A stretch of DNA of 64,000 nt from Hyphomicrobiales bacterium (GTDB taxonomy: Bacteria; Pseudomonadota; Alphaproteobacteria; Rhizobiales; Beijerinckiaceae): contig JAIXSM010000076.1 in assembly GCA_027484655.1 (NCBI GenBank), forward strand, positions 1 through 64,000, in the 5' to 3' direction. The position numbers were made by a program, and so were the translations under genes. The notes under the pieces are model-generated. The model was not told where the DNA came from and did not search any database. It saw only the letters and a program-made list of their open reading frames with translations. Position 1 is the stretch's first letter; every line of letters starts with the position of its first letter. Below are positions 27,270 to 36,281 of this stretch, piece after piece.

Positions 27270-27432
27270 TCGCCTCCCGCCCGCCTCTGCGCCGCCCTGC
27301 ATGGTCGCGGCGCTTTTGCCTTGCTCTATAAGCGCGGCCTCGCCCCTGTTGCAAGTGTCCCTTGCAAGTGTCCCTGTCATGTCCGAAGAGTGCTGCGGAG
27401 AACCGGCCCTGCCGGCGCGAGGGAGAGACGCT
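27270..27432. promoter_or_regulatory. divergent intergenic control region
   Basis: A 163-bp gap between two divergent operons (CoxL-type minus, SDR plus). It must contain both promoters. It includes a short direct repeat of CTTGCAAGTGTCCC type: GTTGCAAGTGTCCC at 27349-27362 followed by CTTGCAAGTGTCCC at 27361-27374, a 12-bp phase that could be an operator. No clear -35/-10 pair can be asserted. Confidence 0.4.
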
Positions 27433-28191
27433 GTGGCACGTTTGAAAGACAAGATCGTCATCGTCACCGGCGGCGCACGGGGCATCGGCGCGGCGTTCTC
27501 GAAGGCGGTCGCCGAGCAGGGCGCCGTGGTGATCGTGGCGGATGTGCTCGATGGCGGCCGCACGGTCGAGGAGATCGAGACCGCGGGCGGCCGGGCCGCC
27601 TACTTCCGCGTGGACGTGGCGGACGCCACGTCTGTGAATGGCTTCGTGGGTGAGGTGCTGGCGCGCTATGGCCGCATCGACGGCCTCGTGAACAACGCTG
27701 CGCTGTTCGCCAATCTGAAGCCAAAGCCGTTCTTCGAGATCGACGACGCCGAGTTCGACAAGGTGATGGCGGTCAACGTGCGCGGCCCCTTCCTGCTCTG
27801 CAAGGCGGTGGCGCCGGCGATGATCCGGCAAAAAAGCGGCAAGATCGTCAACATAGCCTCGGGCACTGTGTTCAAGGGCCATGTGGGCATCACCCACTAT
27901 GTGACCTCGAAGGGCGCTATTGTCGCGCTGACGCGCTGCCTTGCGCGCGAACTGGGCGGATCCAACATCAACGTCAACGCGATTGCGCCGGGCCTCACCA
28001 TGAGCGAAGGCGTTCTCGCCAATCCCGACATGGTGGGCGCGCCAGCCGAGGCCACCAAGGGCAGCCGCGCCTTCAAGCGCGAGCAGACGCCGCAGGATCT
28101 CACCGGAACGCTTATTTACCTTCTCTCGGCCGACAGCGACTTCGTTACGGGTCACACCGTCGTGTGCGACGGCGGCTCGGTGATGCGCTGA
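27433..28191 (+). CDS. short-chain dehydrogenase/reductase
   Basis: A 252-aa classical SDR starting at GTG 27433 (GGGAGAG six nt upstream; an ATG at 27379 is in frame but has no better site). TGGARGIG is the NAD(P) motif, VNNAA follows, and Ser in NIASG with Tyr-x3-Lys in YVTSK is the catalytic set. An Asp after the second strand (VADVLD) suggests NAD preference. First gene of the plus operon with a Mo hydroxylase subunit, amidohydrolase and decarboxylase-like gene. It probably oxidises an alcohol or dihydrodiol intermediate. Confidence 0.9.
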   Translation: MARLKDKIVIVTGGARGIGAAFSKAVAEQGAVVIVADVLDGGRTVEEIETAGGRAAYFRVDVADATSVNGFVGEVLARYGRIDGLVNNAALFANLKPKPFFEIDDAEFDKVMAVNVRGPFLLCKAVAPAMIRQKSGKIVNIASGTVFKGHVGITHYVTSKGAIVALTRCLARELGGSNINVNAIAPGLTMSEGVLANPDMVGAPAEATKGSRAFKREQTPQDLTGTLIYLLSADSDFVTGHTVVCDGGSVMR

Positions 28192-28235
28192 TCGACGACA
28201 AGCTGAACCAGACACGTGAGCAAAGGGAGAACGCC

Positions 28236-30563
28236 GTGCTTGATCGCTCCATGAGAAAGTGGCAGGGCCGGTACGAGGACGGGCCGCTCCTGCGCGGCGA
28301 GGGCTGCTACAGCGACGATCATCGCCCCGAGGGCACGCTTCATGCGGTGTTCGTGCGTTCGCCGCACGCCCATGCGCGCATAGTTTGCGTAAATATAGAC
28401 GAGACGCGCGCAGCCGACGGCGTCGTGGCGGTGCTCACCGGCGCTGACTTCGCCGGTCTTGGCTTCGGCCCGGTCACAGCCTCGATCCCGTTTCCCGGGC
28501 GCGACGGCAAGCCGCCGCTCTCGCCGTTCCGCCCCGTGATCGCGCACGAGCGCGTCATGCACGTGGGCGAGCCTGTCGCCATGGTCATCGCACAAAGCCG
28601 CACGCAGGCGCAGGATGCCGCCGACCTCGTGCAGGTGGAGTATGCGCCGCTCGATCCTGTCATCACCATCGAGCAGGCGGAAGCGGCTGCGACGCAGATC
28701 TGGCCGCAGGTTGCCGGCAACGTCACCCACGTGTGGAGCAACCCGCCCGACCCGGACGGCGCCAAGCGCGCTGCGCTGGAAGAGACGTTCGCCCGAGCGG
28801 CCCATGTGGTGAGCGTCGAGCTGTTCAATCAGCGCATCGCGGCTGTTTCCATGGAGCCGCGCGCGGCCACGGCCAGCTTCGATGCGCAGGCCGACCGTTA
28901 CACACTGCACACCGGCACACAGGGCGTGGCCGGCATCCGCGGCCAGATCGCCATGTGCATGAAGCTTGAGCCCGCGAAGCTCCGTGTGCTCACAGACGAT
29001 GTGGGCGGCGGCTTCGGCATGAAGGCGTCGAGCTATCCGGAATACGTGGCGCTGCTGGTCGCGGCGAAGAAGCTGGGCCAGAGCGTGCACTGGGCCTCGA
29101 CCCGCTCCGAGTCGTTCATGAGCGACAACCAGGCGCGTGACTCGCTCTGGAACGTTGATCTCGCGCTCGACGACAACGGCAAGTTTCAGGCGCTGCGCGT
29201 GCGCGGCAAGCAGAACGCGGGCGCTTACCTCACGGGCGTCGCGGTGCTCGTGCCCACGGTGCACATCGCGTTTTGTCTGCCGAGCCTCTACGACATTCCG
29301 CAGATCGTGGTGGACGCAACCACGTATCTCACCAACACCGTGCCCACGGGCCCGTATCGCGGAGCTGGCCGACCGGAAGCAAACTATCTTCTGGAGCGCG
29401 TCATTGAAGCGGCAGCCCACAAGCTTGGCGTGAACTCCGCCGAGCTGCGCCGTCGCAATCTGATCGCGCCTGCGCAGATGCCCTATGCGACCGCCACGGG
29501 CCAGACCTACGACAGCGGCGACTTCCCGGCGATCTTCGAGCGCGCTCTTGTCGCGGCGGATTACGCAGATTTCCCCGCGCGCCGGGCGGAGGCTGCATCG
29601 CGCGGCATGCTGCGTGGCATTGGCGTGTGCGGTTATCTCGAAATATCGGGCGGGCATTATCATGAGCCGGCCGCGATCAAGTTCGAGAATGGCAAGGTCG
29701 TGCTCAGCATCGGCCCGGCCTCCAACGGGCAGGGGCACGCGACTGTGTTCCGCCAGCTCATCGCGGATCGTCTCGGGCTTTCTGATGATGACGTGATCGT
29801 CACGGCGGGCGATTCCGACCGCGACGTGCCGGGCTTCGGCGCTGTCGCCTCGCGTTCGGCGATGCTGGTGGGTAGCGCGATTGCGGTGACCTCCGACAAG
29901 ATGATCGAGAAGGCGACCGGCGTCGCGTCGACCTTGTTGCAGGCGGCGGAGGGCGAGGTCGAGTACCGCAACGGCGTATTTGAAATTCCGCGCACGGGCC
30001 GTCGTGTGACGCTATTTGAAGTGGCCGAGCGCGCCAGCGAAATGGCGTTGCAGGGCGTGCTGCAGGAAAATCTCGACACCGGCGCTGAAGCGCACACCGC
30101 GCCGACGTTCCCCAACGGCGTGCATGTCGCCGAAGTGGAAATCGATCCGGAGACGGGCCGCGTCAGCCTCGAGCGCTACACAGCAGTCGGCGACTGCGGC
30201 GTGTTGCTCAACGAGACCATCGTCACGGGGCAGGTGCAGGGCGGCGTGGCGCAGGGCATCGGCCAGGCGCTGGGCGAGTATTCCAACTATGACGCTGACA
30301 GCGGGCAGCTGCTCGCCGCTTCGTTCATGGACTACACCATGCCGCGCGCCGATCATCTGCCGATGCTGAAGGTGCTGCACCATCCGGTGCCGTGCACCAC
30401 GAACCCCATCGGCGTGAAGGGCACGGGCGAGGCTGGAACCACCGCTGCGCCGCCCACAATCGTCAACGCTATTGAAAACGCGATCTCGCCGGATAAGCCG
30501 CTCGCGTTATCCATGCCGCTCACGCCGCAGGCGGTGTGGCAGGCGATGCAGCAGGCCAAGTGA
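28236..30563 (+). CDS. second xanthine dehydrogenase-family molybdopterin-binding subunit
   Basis: 775 aa from GTG 28236 (AAAGGGAGA upstream). It has the CoxL-type opening (YEDGPLLRGEGCYSDD), VGGGFGMKAS, the loop PYRGAGRPEANYLLE at about 373 and the catalytic Glu in GVKGTGEAG (about 731). Like the divergent CoxL-type protein it lacks the CO dehydrogenase CSFR loop. No iron-sulfur or FAD subunit gene accompanies it on this strand, so it may share the CoxS/CoxM pair at 23639-24914. Flanked by the SDR gene (44-bp gap) and the amidohydrolase (7-bp gap). Confidence 0.92.
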   Translation: MLDRSMRKWQGRYEDGPLLRGEGCYSDDHRPEGTLHAVFVRSPHAHARIVCVNIDETRAADGVVAVLTGADFAGLGFGPVTASIPFPGRDGKPPLSPFRPVIAHERVMHVGEPVAMVIAQSRTQAQDAADLVQVEYAPLDPVITIEQAEAAATQIWPQVAGNVTHVWSNPPDPDGAKRAALEETFARAAHVVSVELFNQRIAAVSMEPRAATASFDAQADRYTLHTGTQGVAGIRGQIAMCMKLEPAKLRVLTDDVGGGFGMKASSYPEYVALLVAAKKLGQSVHWASTRSESFMSDNQARDSLWNVDLALDDNGKFQALRVRGKQNAGAYLTGVAVLVPTVHIAFCLPSLYDIPQIVVDATTYLTNTVPTGPYRGAGRPEANYLLERVIEAAAHKLGVNSAELRRRNLIAPAQMPYATATGQTYDSGDFPAIFERALVAADYADFPARRAEAASRGMLRGIGVCGYLEISGGHYHEPAAIKFENGKVVLSIGPASNGQGHATVFRQLIADRLGLSDDDVIVTAGDSDRDVPGFGAVASRSAMLVGSAIAVTSDKMIEKATGVASTLLQAAEGEVEYRNGVFEIPRTGRRVTLFEVAERASEMALQGVLQENLDTGAEAHTAPTFPNGVHVAEVEIDPETGRVSLERYTAVGDCGVLLNETIVTGQVQGGVAQGIGQALGEYSNYDADSGQLLAASFMDYTMPRADHLPMLKVLHHPVPCTTNPIGVKGTGEAGTTAAPPTIVNAIENAISPDKPLALSMPLTPQAVWQAMQQAK

Positions 30564-30570
30564 GGGCGCC

Positions 30571-31557
30571 ATGATCGATATTTACACCCACATCATGCCG
30601 GAGCGTTTCTTCGCCGAACTGACGAAGACCTCGCCGAAGCTGGGCAACATCGGCGCACGCATGCGCGCGGTGAAGCCGATCCATGATCTCGACGTGCGCT
30701 TCCGTCTCATGGACGGGGCGGGGACGGACTATCGTCAGGTGATCTCGTTGCCCAACCCGCCGCTCGAAGATGTGTGCGGGCCGGAGGATGCCGCGCGCCT
30801 CGCCCGCATCGGCAACGATGGCATGGCGGAACTGTGCGCGAAGCATCCGGATCGCTTCCCCGCGTTTGCCGCATCCATCTCGATGCTGGACATTGACAGC
30901 GCGCTTGTCGAAATCGACCGCGCGGTGACGCAGCTTGGCGCGCGCGGCATCCAGATTTTCACCAACGTCGCTGGCAAGCCGCTTGATCTGCCCGAGTTCG
31001 AGCCGATCTTCGCCGCCATGGCGCGCCATGATCTGCCGATCTGGATGCATCCTGCGCGCACGTCCGACATGAGCGATTACGCCAGCGAGCCGAAATCGCG
31101 TTACGAGATGTGGTGGTGCTTCGGCTGGCCTTACGAGACGTCGGTCGCGATGACGCGCATCGTCTTCAGCGGCCTGCTCGACCGCTATGAGAATCTCAAC
31201 ATCATCACCCATCATTGCGGCGGCATGATTCCGTACTTCGACGGGCGCGTCGGCCCTGGCCTTGAAGTGCTTGGCCACCGCACGCTTGATGAAGATTACT
31301 CCGGTGTGCTGAAGGCGCTGAAGCATCCGCACATGGACTATTTTCATCGCTTCTATGGCGACACGGCGATGTTCGGCGCCTCGAACGGTCTGCACAGCGG
31401 GCTGAAGTTCTTCGGCGCGGAGCACGTGGTGTTCTCGACGGACTCGCCGTTTGCGCCCATCAAGGAAACCATCGCCGCACTCGACGCGCTCGAGCTGTCT
31501 GCGGAAGATCGCGCGACGATCACCAGCGGCAACGCGCGGCGCCTTCTGAAACTCTGA
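30571..31557 (+). CDS. amidohydrolase-2 / ACMSD-type decarboxylase family protein
   Basis: A 328-aa barrel related to aminocarboxymuconate-semialdehyde and resorcylate decarboxylases. Visible metal and catalytic positions are His7 (DIYTHIMP), His160 (WMHPAR), His214/His215 (THHCGG) and Asp291 (STDSPF). The first His of the usual H-x-H is Tyr5 here. Such Tyr variants occur in the superfamily as I recall, so activity is not excluded. A decarboxylation of a hydroxylated aromatic or picolinate-like acid would fit the neighbouring hydroxylases. Operonic spacing is tight on both sides. Confidence 0.87.
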   Translation: MIDIYTHIMPERFFAELTKTSPKLGNIGARMRAVKPIHDLDVRFRLMDGAGTDYRQVISLPNPPLEDVCGPEDAARLARIGNDGMAELCAKHPDRFPAFAASISMLDIDSALVEIDRAVTQLGARGIQIFTNVAGKPLDLPEFEPIFAAMARHDLPIWMHPARTSDMSDYASEPKSRYEMWWCFGWPYETSVAMTRIVFSGLLDRYENLNIITHHCGGMIPYFDGRVGPGLEVLGHRTLDEDYSGVLKALKHPHMDYFHRFYGDTAMFGASNGLHSGLKFFGAEHVVFSTDSPFAPIKETIAALDALELSAEDRATITSGNARRLLKL

Positions 31558-31575
31558 TCATTGAAAGGAGATCCC

Positions 31576-32565
31576 ATGAGCCTGCTGAAGCTATCTATCG
31601 CGACGACCGATTACGATCACTTCCGCGATTTCCGCACCGGCGAGGTGCGGGCAGAAGGCATCGACCATAACTGGTTGAATCTCGGCCACCACGAGTGCTT
31701 TGCGCGCTTCACCGCCAATCGCGAGTTCGACGCCTCCGAACTGAGCTTCGCGAAGTTCACCACGCAGGTCTCGCGCGAGAACCCCGATATCATCGGCCTG
31801 CCGGTGATCTGCTCGCGGCTGTTCCGCTTCTCCTCGTTTTACGTGAATAAAAACTCCAAGATCAAAACCGTTGAGGATCTGAAGGGCAAGCGCATCGGCT
31901 CGCCCGAGTGGGCGCACTCGGCCGCTGTTTACATGCGCGGCTGGATGCACAACGAGTGCGGCGTGAAGCTCACGGATGTGCACTGGTATCAGGCGGGCGC
32001 CAATGCGCCGGGCCGCGCCGAGAAGGTTGAGCTGAACCTGCCTGAAGGCCTCAAGCTGACCCGCGTCACCAACAAGTCGCTGTCTGAAATGCTGGCGTCC
32101 GGCGAGATTGATTGCGCCATCATCGCCCGTCCGCCGACCTGCTACCTTGAAGGCCACCCGGACATCGAGCGCCTGTTCCCCAACTATCTCGAGATGGAAG
32201 AGGAATACTTCGCGCGCACGAAGGTGTGGCCGATCATGCACATTATCGCCGTGCAGAAGCACATCATCGATCAGAACCCGTGGGTCGCGCGCAACCTTCT
32301 CAACGCGTTCAACGAGTCCAAGCGCCGCAGCCTTGAGCGTCTTTTCGATCCTGCGGTGTCGCGCTATCCGCTGCCGTGGCTGGCGACCTACGCGCGCAAG
32401 ATGCGCGACATGGTTGGCTCGGACGTGTTCCCCTACGGCATCGAAGAGAACCGCCCAACGTGGGAGCAGATGCTGCTCTACACCTATCAGCAGGGCATCG
32501 CCCACAAGCACATGAAGCCCGAAGACATCTTCCCGAAGGGGATCATGACCAAAGTGATCGTCTGA
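31576..32565 (+). CDS. second 4,5-dihydroxyphthalate decarboxylase-like protein
   Basis: 329 aa starting at ATG 31576 with AAAGGAGAT upstream. No signal peptide. FDASELSFAKFTTQ, EDLKGKRIGSPEW, EEEYFARTKVWPIMHI and RYPLPWLATYARKM match the same family as the protein at 19115-20101. The two share the architecture but are clearly diverged. Last gene of the plus operon, followed by a strong terminator. Either a decarboxylase acting on a pathway intermediate or a small-molecule-binding protein. Confidence 0.83.
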   Translation: MSLLKLSIATTDYDHFRDFRTGEVRAEGIDHNWLNLGHHECFARFTANREFDASELSFAKFTTQVSRENPDIIGLPVICSRLFRFSSFYVNKNSKIKTVEDLKGKRIGSPEWAHSAAVYMRGWMHNECGVKLTDVHWYQAGANAPGRAEKVELNLPEGLKLTRVTNKSLSEMLASGEIDCAIIARPPTCYLEGHPDIERLFPNYLEMEEEYFARTKVWPIMHIIAVQKHIIDQNPWVARNLLNAFNESKRRSLERLFDPAVSRYPLPWLATYARKMRDMVGSDVFPYGIEENRPTWEQMLLYTYQQGIAHKHMKPEDIFPKGIMTKVIV

Positions 32566-32576
32566 TAGTTACAAAA

Positions 32577-32607
32577 ACAAACCCCGGCCTCGCAGCCGGG
32601 GTTTTTC
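32577..32607 (+). terminator. rho-independent terminator of SDR operon
   Basis: AACCCCGGC stem, TCGCA-type loop, GCCGGGGTT stem, then a run of T. It lies about 10 bp after the stop at 32565 and before the convergent binding-protein gene. Confidence 0.88.
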
Positions 32608-32646
32608 GTTAGGCTAGGCCCCGGATTTCGCCGGGGCCCGATCTCG

Positions 32647-33651
32647 TCAGCGCAGCGCTTCAATCGTGCGCTTCACCACTTCCGCCGGCATGGAGTAGGC
32701 TTCCTCCACCAGTTTCTGCACCGCTTCGCCGCTCACAGGCGTGATCTCCAGCTTCGCCTTCTCGGCTTCGACCAGAAGTTCCTTGTCCTGCAGCGTGTCC
32801 ATGAAGGCCTTGCGCAACACGGCGACGCGCTGGGGCGGGAGGCCCGGAGGCGCCACGAACGGACGGCCCATGACCTGGCGGGCGAACACCAGCTTGAAGA
32901 CGCCGCGCGTGATATCGTCCTTGGCGAAGTCGGTGATGATCGGCACGTCCGGCAGGTCCGGATGCTTCTCGAGCGAGAGCTGCACGAGAACGTTGATCTT
33001 CTTTTCCTTCAGCCAGGACGCCTGCGTTGACACAACCGACGACCACGACCAGCCGCAGCGGCCGCCCACTTCCCCGCGCTCCATGGCGAGGTTGATGTCG
33101 TTGCCGCCCGGATAGCCGGCGACAATTCTCATCTTCGCACCGAGCACGCTGTTGAAGACCTTCGGGAACTGGTCGGTGTCGGCGCTGCCGCCGGTGCCGC
33201 CCACCACGAGTTCCTTCTCAAGCACCTGCTCGAACTTTGTCACGCCGGTGTTGTTCCAGGCCACGCAGACGCTGACTTCATCGTTGGCGCTGCCGATCCA
33301 GGTGAACTTGGTCGCGTCGAACTGCGCGCCGGGCTGGCCCAGCAGCGTATCGAACGCGATGCCGCGCGCGAACGTGCCGATGATGTTGCCGTCTTTCGGG
33401 GCGACATTGTAGAGCCAGTTGGCGAGGCGCATGGAGCCCGCGCCCGGCATGTTGTTGACCAAAACGTTGGGCGTGCCCGGCAGGTGGCGCGAGATGTGCC
33501 GCGCAAGGAGACGGGCGTACACGTCGTAGCCGCCGCCTGCGGAGTAGCCCACATACACGTTGAACGGCTTTTCCTGCGCCGAAGCGGCGCCCGTGAAAAG
33601 CGCCGCCGCAGCCGAGATGGCAAAAGCGGCGGTGGCGAACGATTTCTTCAT
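32647..33651 (-). CDS. Bug/TctC-type tripartite tricarboxylate transporter substrate-binding protein
   Basis: Predicted 334 aa from ATG 33651 (AAGGAGAGG upstream; the frame is open to 33711). It has a Sec signal peptide ending SAQ. The characteristic loop VGYSAGGGYDVYARLLARHI and VNNMPGAGSM are present, as in Bug proteins that bind carboxylates for TTT permeases. No permease genes (tctA/tctB) are in the window. It is a paralogue of the proteins at 45931-46962 and 46980-48005. Convergent with the SDR operon, so possibly involved in uptake of its substrate. Confidence 0.9.
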   Translation of the reverse strand: MKKSFATAAFAISAAAALFTGAASAQEKPFNVYVGYSAGGGYDVYARLLARHISRHLPGTPNVLVNNMPGAGSMRLANWLYNVAPKDGNIIGTFARGIAFDTLLGQPGAQFDATKFTWIGSANDEVSVCVAWNNTGVTKFEQVLEKELVVGGTGGSADTDQFPKVFNSVLGAKMRIVAGYPGGNDINLAMERGEVGGRCGWSWSSVVSTQASWLKEKKINVLVQLSLEKHPDLPDVPIITDFAKDDITRGVFKLVFARQVMGRPFVAPPGLPPQRVAVLRKAFMDTLQDKELLVEAEKAKLEITPVSGEAVQKLVEEAYSMPAEVVKRTIEALR

Positions 33652-33850
33652 TCCCCTCTCCTTGGTTGCTTGGTCTCCGCGCGCCCGCCGATCCGCCGGG
33701 CCGCCGCCCACGCAGCAGCGGAGACGAGGGTTAGATAGCCACGTGTGGGCGGCCTCTCAAGTCGCATTGCGCGGATTGGCGCGCAACGGCAATGTCAGGG
33801 CATGATCGTGTCGCATTGCGCGACGCGGTGTTCTGCCATGCGAAACATTC

Positions 33851-34996
33851 ATGTCGTCTGCCGCTGATCTGGACGTGGTTGTGATCGGAGCCGGCGTGGT
33901 CGGCCTCGCTCTGGCGCGCGCGCTTGCGCTGGCCGGCCGTGACGTGACCGTCGTGGAGCGTGAGAACGCCGTTGGCTGCGGCGTTTCCGCGCGCAGCAGC
34001 GAGGTGATACATGCGGGTATCTACTATGCACCCGGCTCGCTGAAGGCCCGGCTGTGCGTCGCGGGTCGGCGCGCCCTCTATGCCTATTGCGAGTCCCACA
34101 GCGTTCCGCACCAGCGGTGCGGCAAGCTCATCGTCGCCCAGGCGGCGCAGGCTGAGAACCTGGGCTCCATCGCCGCGCGGGCGCAGGCGGCGGGCGTGGA
34201 ACTGATCCGCCTCAACGGTTCGCAGGCACGCGAGCTTGAGCCCGAACTGTCCTGCGCGCTCGCGCTTCATTCGCCGCACACGGGGATCGTGGACAGCCAC
34301 GCGCTCATGCTGGCGCTGCAGGGCGACGCAGAGACTGCGGGAGCCGTGTTCGCGTTCAACACGCCTGTCATCGGCGGTCGTGCGAGCGATGAGCGGGTGA
34401 CGCTTGCCTTTGGCGGCGCCGAGCCGGTCGAGGCCAGCGCGCGGGTCGTTGTCATCGCGGCCGGTTTATCCGCGCCGCGCGTTGCGGCGTCGATCACCGG
34501 GCTTTCTCACGGGGCGATTCCGCGCGCGTTCTTCGCGAAGGGATCATACTTCACGCTTGGCGGACGGGCGCCGTTTTCCCGCCTCGTGTATCCCGTGCCG
34601 CAAGCCGGAGGCCTCGGCGTGCATCTCACGCTGGATCTCGCTGGCCGCGCCCGGTTTGGGCCGGACGTCGAGTGGCTGAACGCCGCGCACGAGAGTGAAA
34701 TCGATTACCGCGTTGATCCCGCGCGGGCGAATGCGTTCTACGCCGCGATCCGGGACTACTGGCCCGGACTGCCCGACGGGGCGCTTGAGCCTGCGTACGC
34801 TGGTGTGCGGCCGAAGATCGTCGGCCCCGGCGCGCCCGACGCCGATTTTCTGGTTTTGGGTCCGCAGGAGCACGGCGCAGGGGGCGTCTTCGGCCTTTAT
34901 GGCGTTGAAAGCCCGGGGCTCACCAGCGCGCTCGCCATCGCCGATCATTTGGCGCGGATGATAGAGCCCGGTGCGGAGAGGATCTGCGATGTCTGA
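33851..34996 (+). CDS. FAD-dependent oxidoreductase, L-2-hydroxyglutarate oxidase-like
   Basis: A 381-aa DAO-family flavoprotein: [17 protein letters not shown] binds [22 protein letters not shown] and [15 protein letters not shown] are characteristic of the L2HGDH/LhgO group, and [19 protein letters not shown] closes the FAD site. The substrate is probably a 2-hydroxy acid. Stop overlaps the following crotonase gene by 8 nt. It is divergent from the Bug-type binding protein. Confidence 0.87.
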   Translation: MSSAADLDVVVIGAGVVGLALARALALAGRDVTVVERENAVGCGVSARSSEVIHAGIYYAPGSLKARLCVAGRRALYAYCESHSVPHQRCGKLIVAQAAQAENLGSIAARAQAAGVELIRLNGSQARELEPELSCALALHSPHTGIVDSHALMLALQGDAETAGAVFAFNTPVIGGRASDERVTLAFGGAEPVEASARVVVIAAGLSAPRVAASITGLSHGAIPRAFFAKGSYFTLGGRAPFSRLVYPVPQAGGLGVHLTLDLAGRARFGPDVEWLNAAHESEIDYRVDPARANAFYAAIRDYWPGLPDGALEPAYAGVRPKIVGPGAPDADFLVLGPQEHGAGGVFGLYGVESPGLTSALAIADHLARMIEPGAERICDV

Positions 34997-35777
34997 GCCG
35001 GCAATCGAGTATGCGGTCGAGGGCGCGGTCGCCCGGCTGACGATCACACAACCGGCGCGCCTCAACGCCATCACCCTCGACATGTGGCGCAGCTTGCCCG
35101 GTCTTGTCGGCCGGGCCGAGGCGGATGCTTCGGCGCGTCTCATTCTCGTGGAGGGAAGCGGCGAGCGGGCCTATTCCGCCGGCGCCGACATCTCCCAGTT
35201 CGGCGAGCGGCGCAGCGGTGATGAGGCCGTGCGGGATTACGAGGCGGCTGTTGCGGCGGCGATGGCGGCGCTGGCGAACGCCGACAAGCCGACGCTCGCG
35301 CGCATTCGCGGGCTGGCGTTCGGTGGCGGGCTCGCGCTCGCCCTGTGCTGCGACCTGCGCGTTGGGCCGGCCAACGCGCGCTTCCGCATCCCCGCCGCGC
35401 GCCTGGGGCTGGGCTACGCGTTCGCCGGCGTGGAAGCGCTGGCGGCGCGCATCGGCGTGGACGCCGCCGCCGACCTGCTGCTGACGGCGCGCATTCTGGA
35501 AGGACGCGAAGCCGAGCGGCTGGGACTGCTCACCAAATGTTGGGAGGCGGAGGCGTTCGAAGTTGAGGCGGGCGCCTACATCGCCGGGATCGCCGCCAAC
35601 GCGCCGTTGACGCTGGCGGCGCTGAAACGCGCTCTGATCGAGTGTCGCAAAGTCCCTGCGGAGCGCGACAGGGCCGGCGCCGACGCGCTTGTGGAGGCCT
35701 GCTTCCGCAGCGCCGACTATACGGAAGGGCAGGCGGCGTTTCGCGAGAAGCGCGAGCCGCGGTTTCGCGGCGTCTGA
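34989..35777 (+). CDS. enoyl-CoA hydratase/isomerase (crotonase) family protein
   Basis: A 262-aa crotonase-fold protein with the oxyanion-hole stretch [10 protein letters not shown] and a [18 protein letters not shown] helix. The two Glu residues used by genuine enoyl-CoA hydratases (in GGGxELA and in PEI) are replaced here (GGGLALA and PAARL), so it is probably not a hydratase but another CoA-ester enzyme of the superfamily. Translationally coupled to the upstream oxidase (8-nt overlap). Its stop abuts the stop of the convergent CPCC protein. Confidence 0.87.
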   Translation: MSEPAIEYAVEGAVARLTITQPARLNAITLDMWRSLPGLVGRAEADASARLILVEGSGERAYSAGADISQFGERRSGDEAVRDYEAAVAAAMAALANADKPTLARIRGLAFGGGLALALCCDLRVGPANARFRIPAARLGLGYAFAGVEALAARIGVDAAADLLLTARILEGREAERLGLLTKCWEAEAFEVEAGAYIAGIAANAPLTLAALKRALIECRKVPAERDRAGADALVEACFRSADYTEGQAAFREKREPRFRGV

Positions 35778-36272
35778 TCAGTCCGCCACGAAGCGAGTTC
35801 CCGCGCGCCCCGGCCGCAGGTGCGCAAGCCGCGCATCCTGCGCCACAATTGCGTCCAGCGTCGTGCGCACGGCTCCAAACATCGGATGTCGCTCGGCGTC
35901 TTCGGGTTCGACGCCAAGGCCGAGCTGCTTGAACTCGGGAAACGCGAGCAGATAGGGAATCGTCGGCTTTGCGTCGATCTCCGCGGCGCCCTTCGTGCAG
36001 GCGAACACGAAGCAGACCCGCTCTTCCATGGGCGCGTCCTGCGCCCAGCGTCCGGCTGCGACGCCGATGAGAACCACGGGCTTCGTTCCCATACCGCCGG
36101 ATTCGGCGAAGTAGACGGCGTGGGGCTGCTCATCGTCGTAGACGAATCCGCGCAGGCCGCCCTCTGAACAGCAGGGGCAGCCGGCGGCGAGCGGGTCTTC
36201 GATGGGCTCAACTCTCAGGACCAAGACGGTTTTCCGCTCTCGAGACGTCAAAGCGCATATCGCGTGCGCCAA
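35778..36272 (-). CDS. hypothetical protein with CPCC motif
   Basis: Up to 164 aa. The body contains AAGCPCCSEGGLRGFVYDDE, a Pro-Val-Val-Leu-Ile strand and a C-terminal LPEF/EDAERHP-like region. The CPCC could be half of a zinc site, but no second Cys pair is obvious. No ATG is available upstream of the motif: TTG at 36272 gives the longest form and TTG at 36224 a shorter one. It starts 9 bp after the SbcC-like gene, so it is probably the third gene of that operon. Function unknown. Confidence 0.6.
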   Translation of the reverse strand: MAHAICALTSRERKTVLVLRVEPIEDPLAAGCPCCSEGGLRGFVYDDEQPHAVYFAESGGMGTKPVVLIGVAAGRWAQDAPMEERVCFVFACTKGAAEIDAKPTIPYLLAFPEFKQLGLGVEPEDAERHPMFGAVRTTLDAIVAQDARLAHLRPGRAGTRFVAD

Positions 36273-36281
36273 GGGCGTTCG

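Noticed and set aside
28152-29738. 528-codon minus-strand frame
   Set aside because: Antisense to the second molybdopterin subunit gene.
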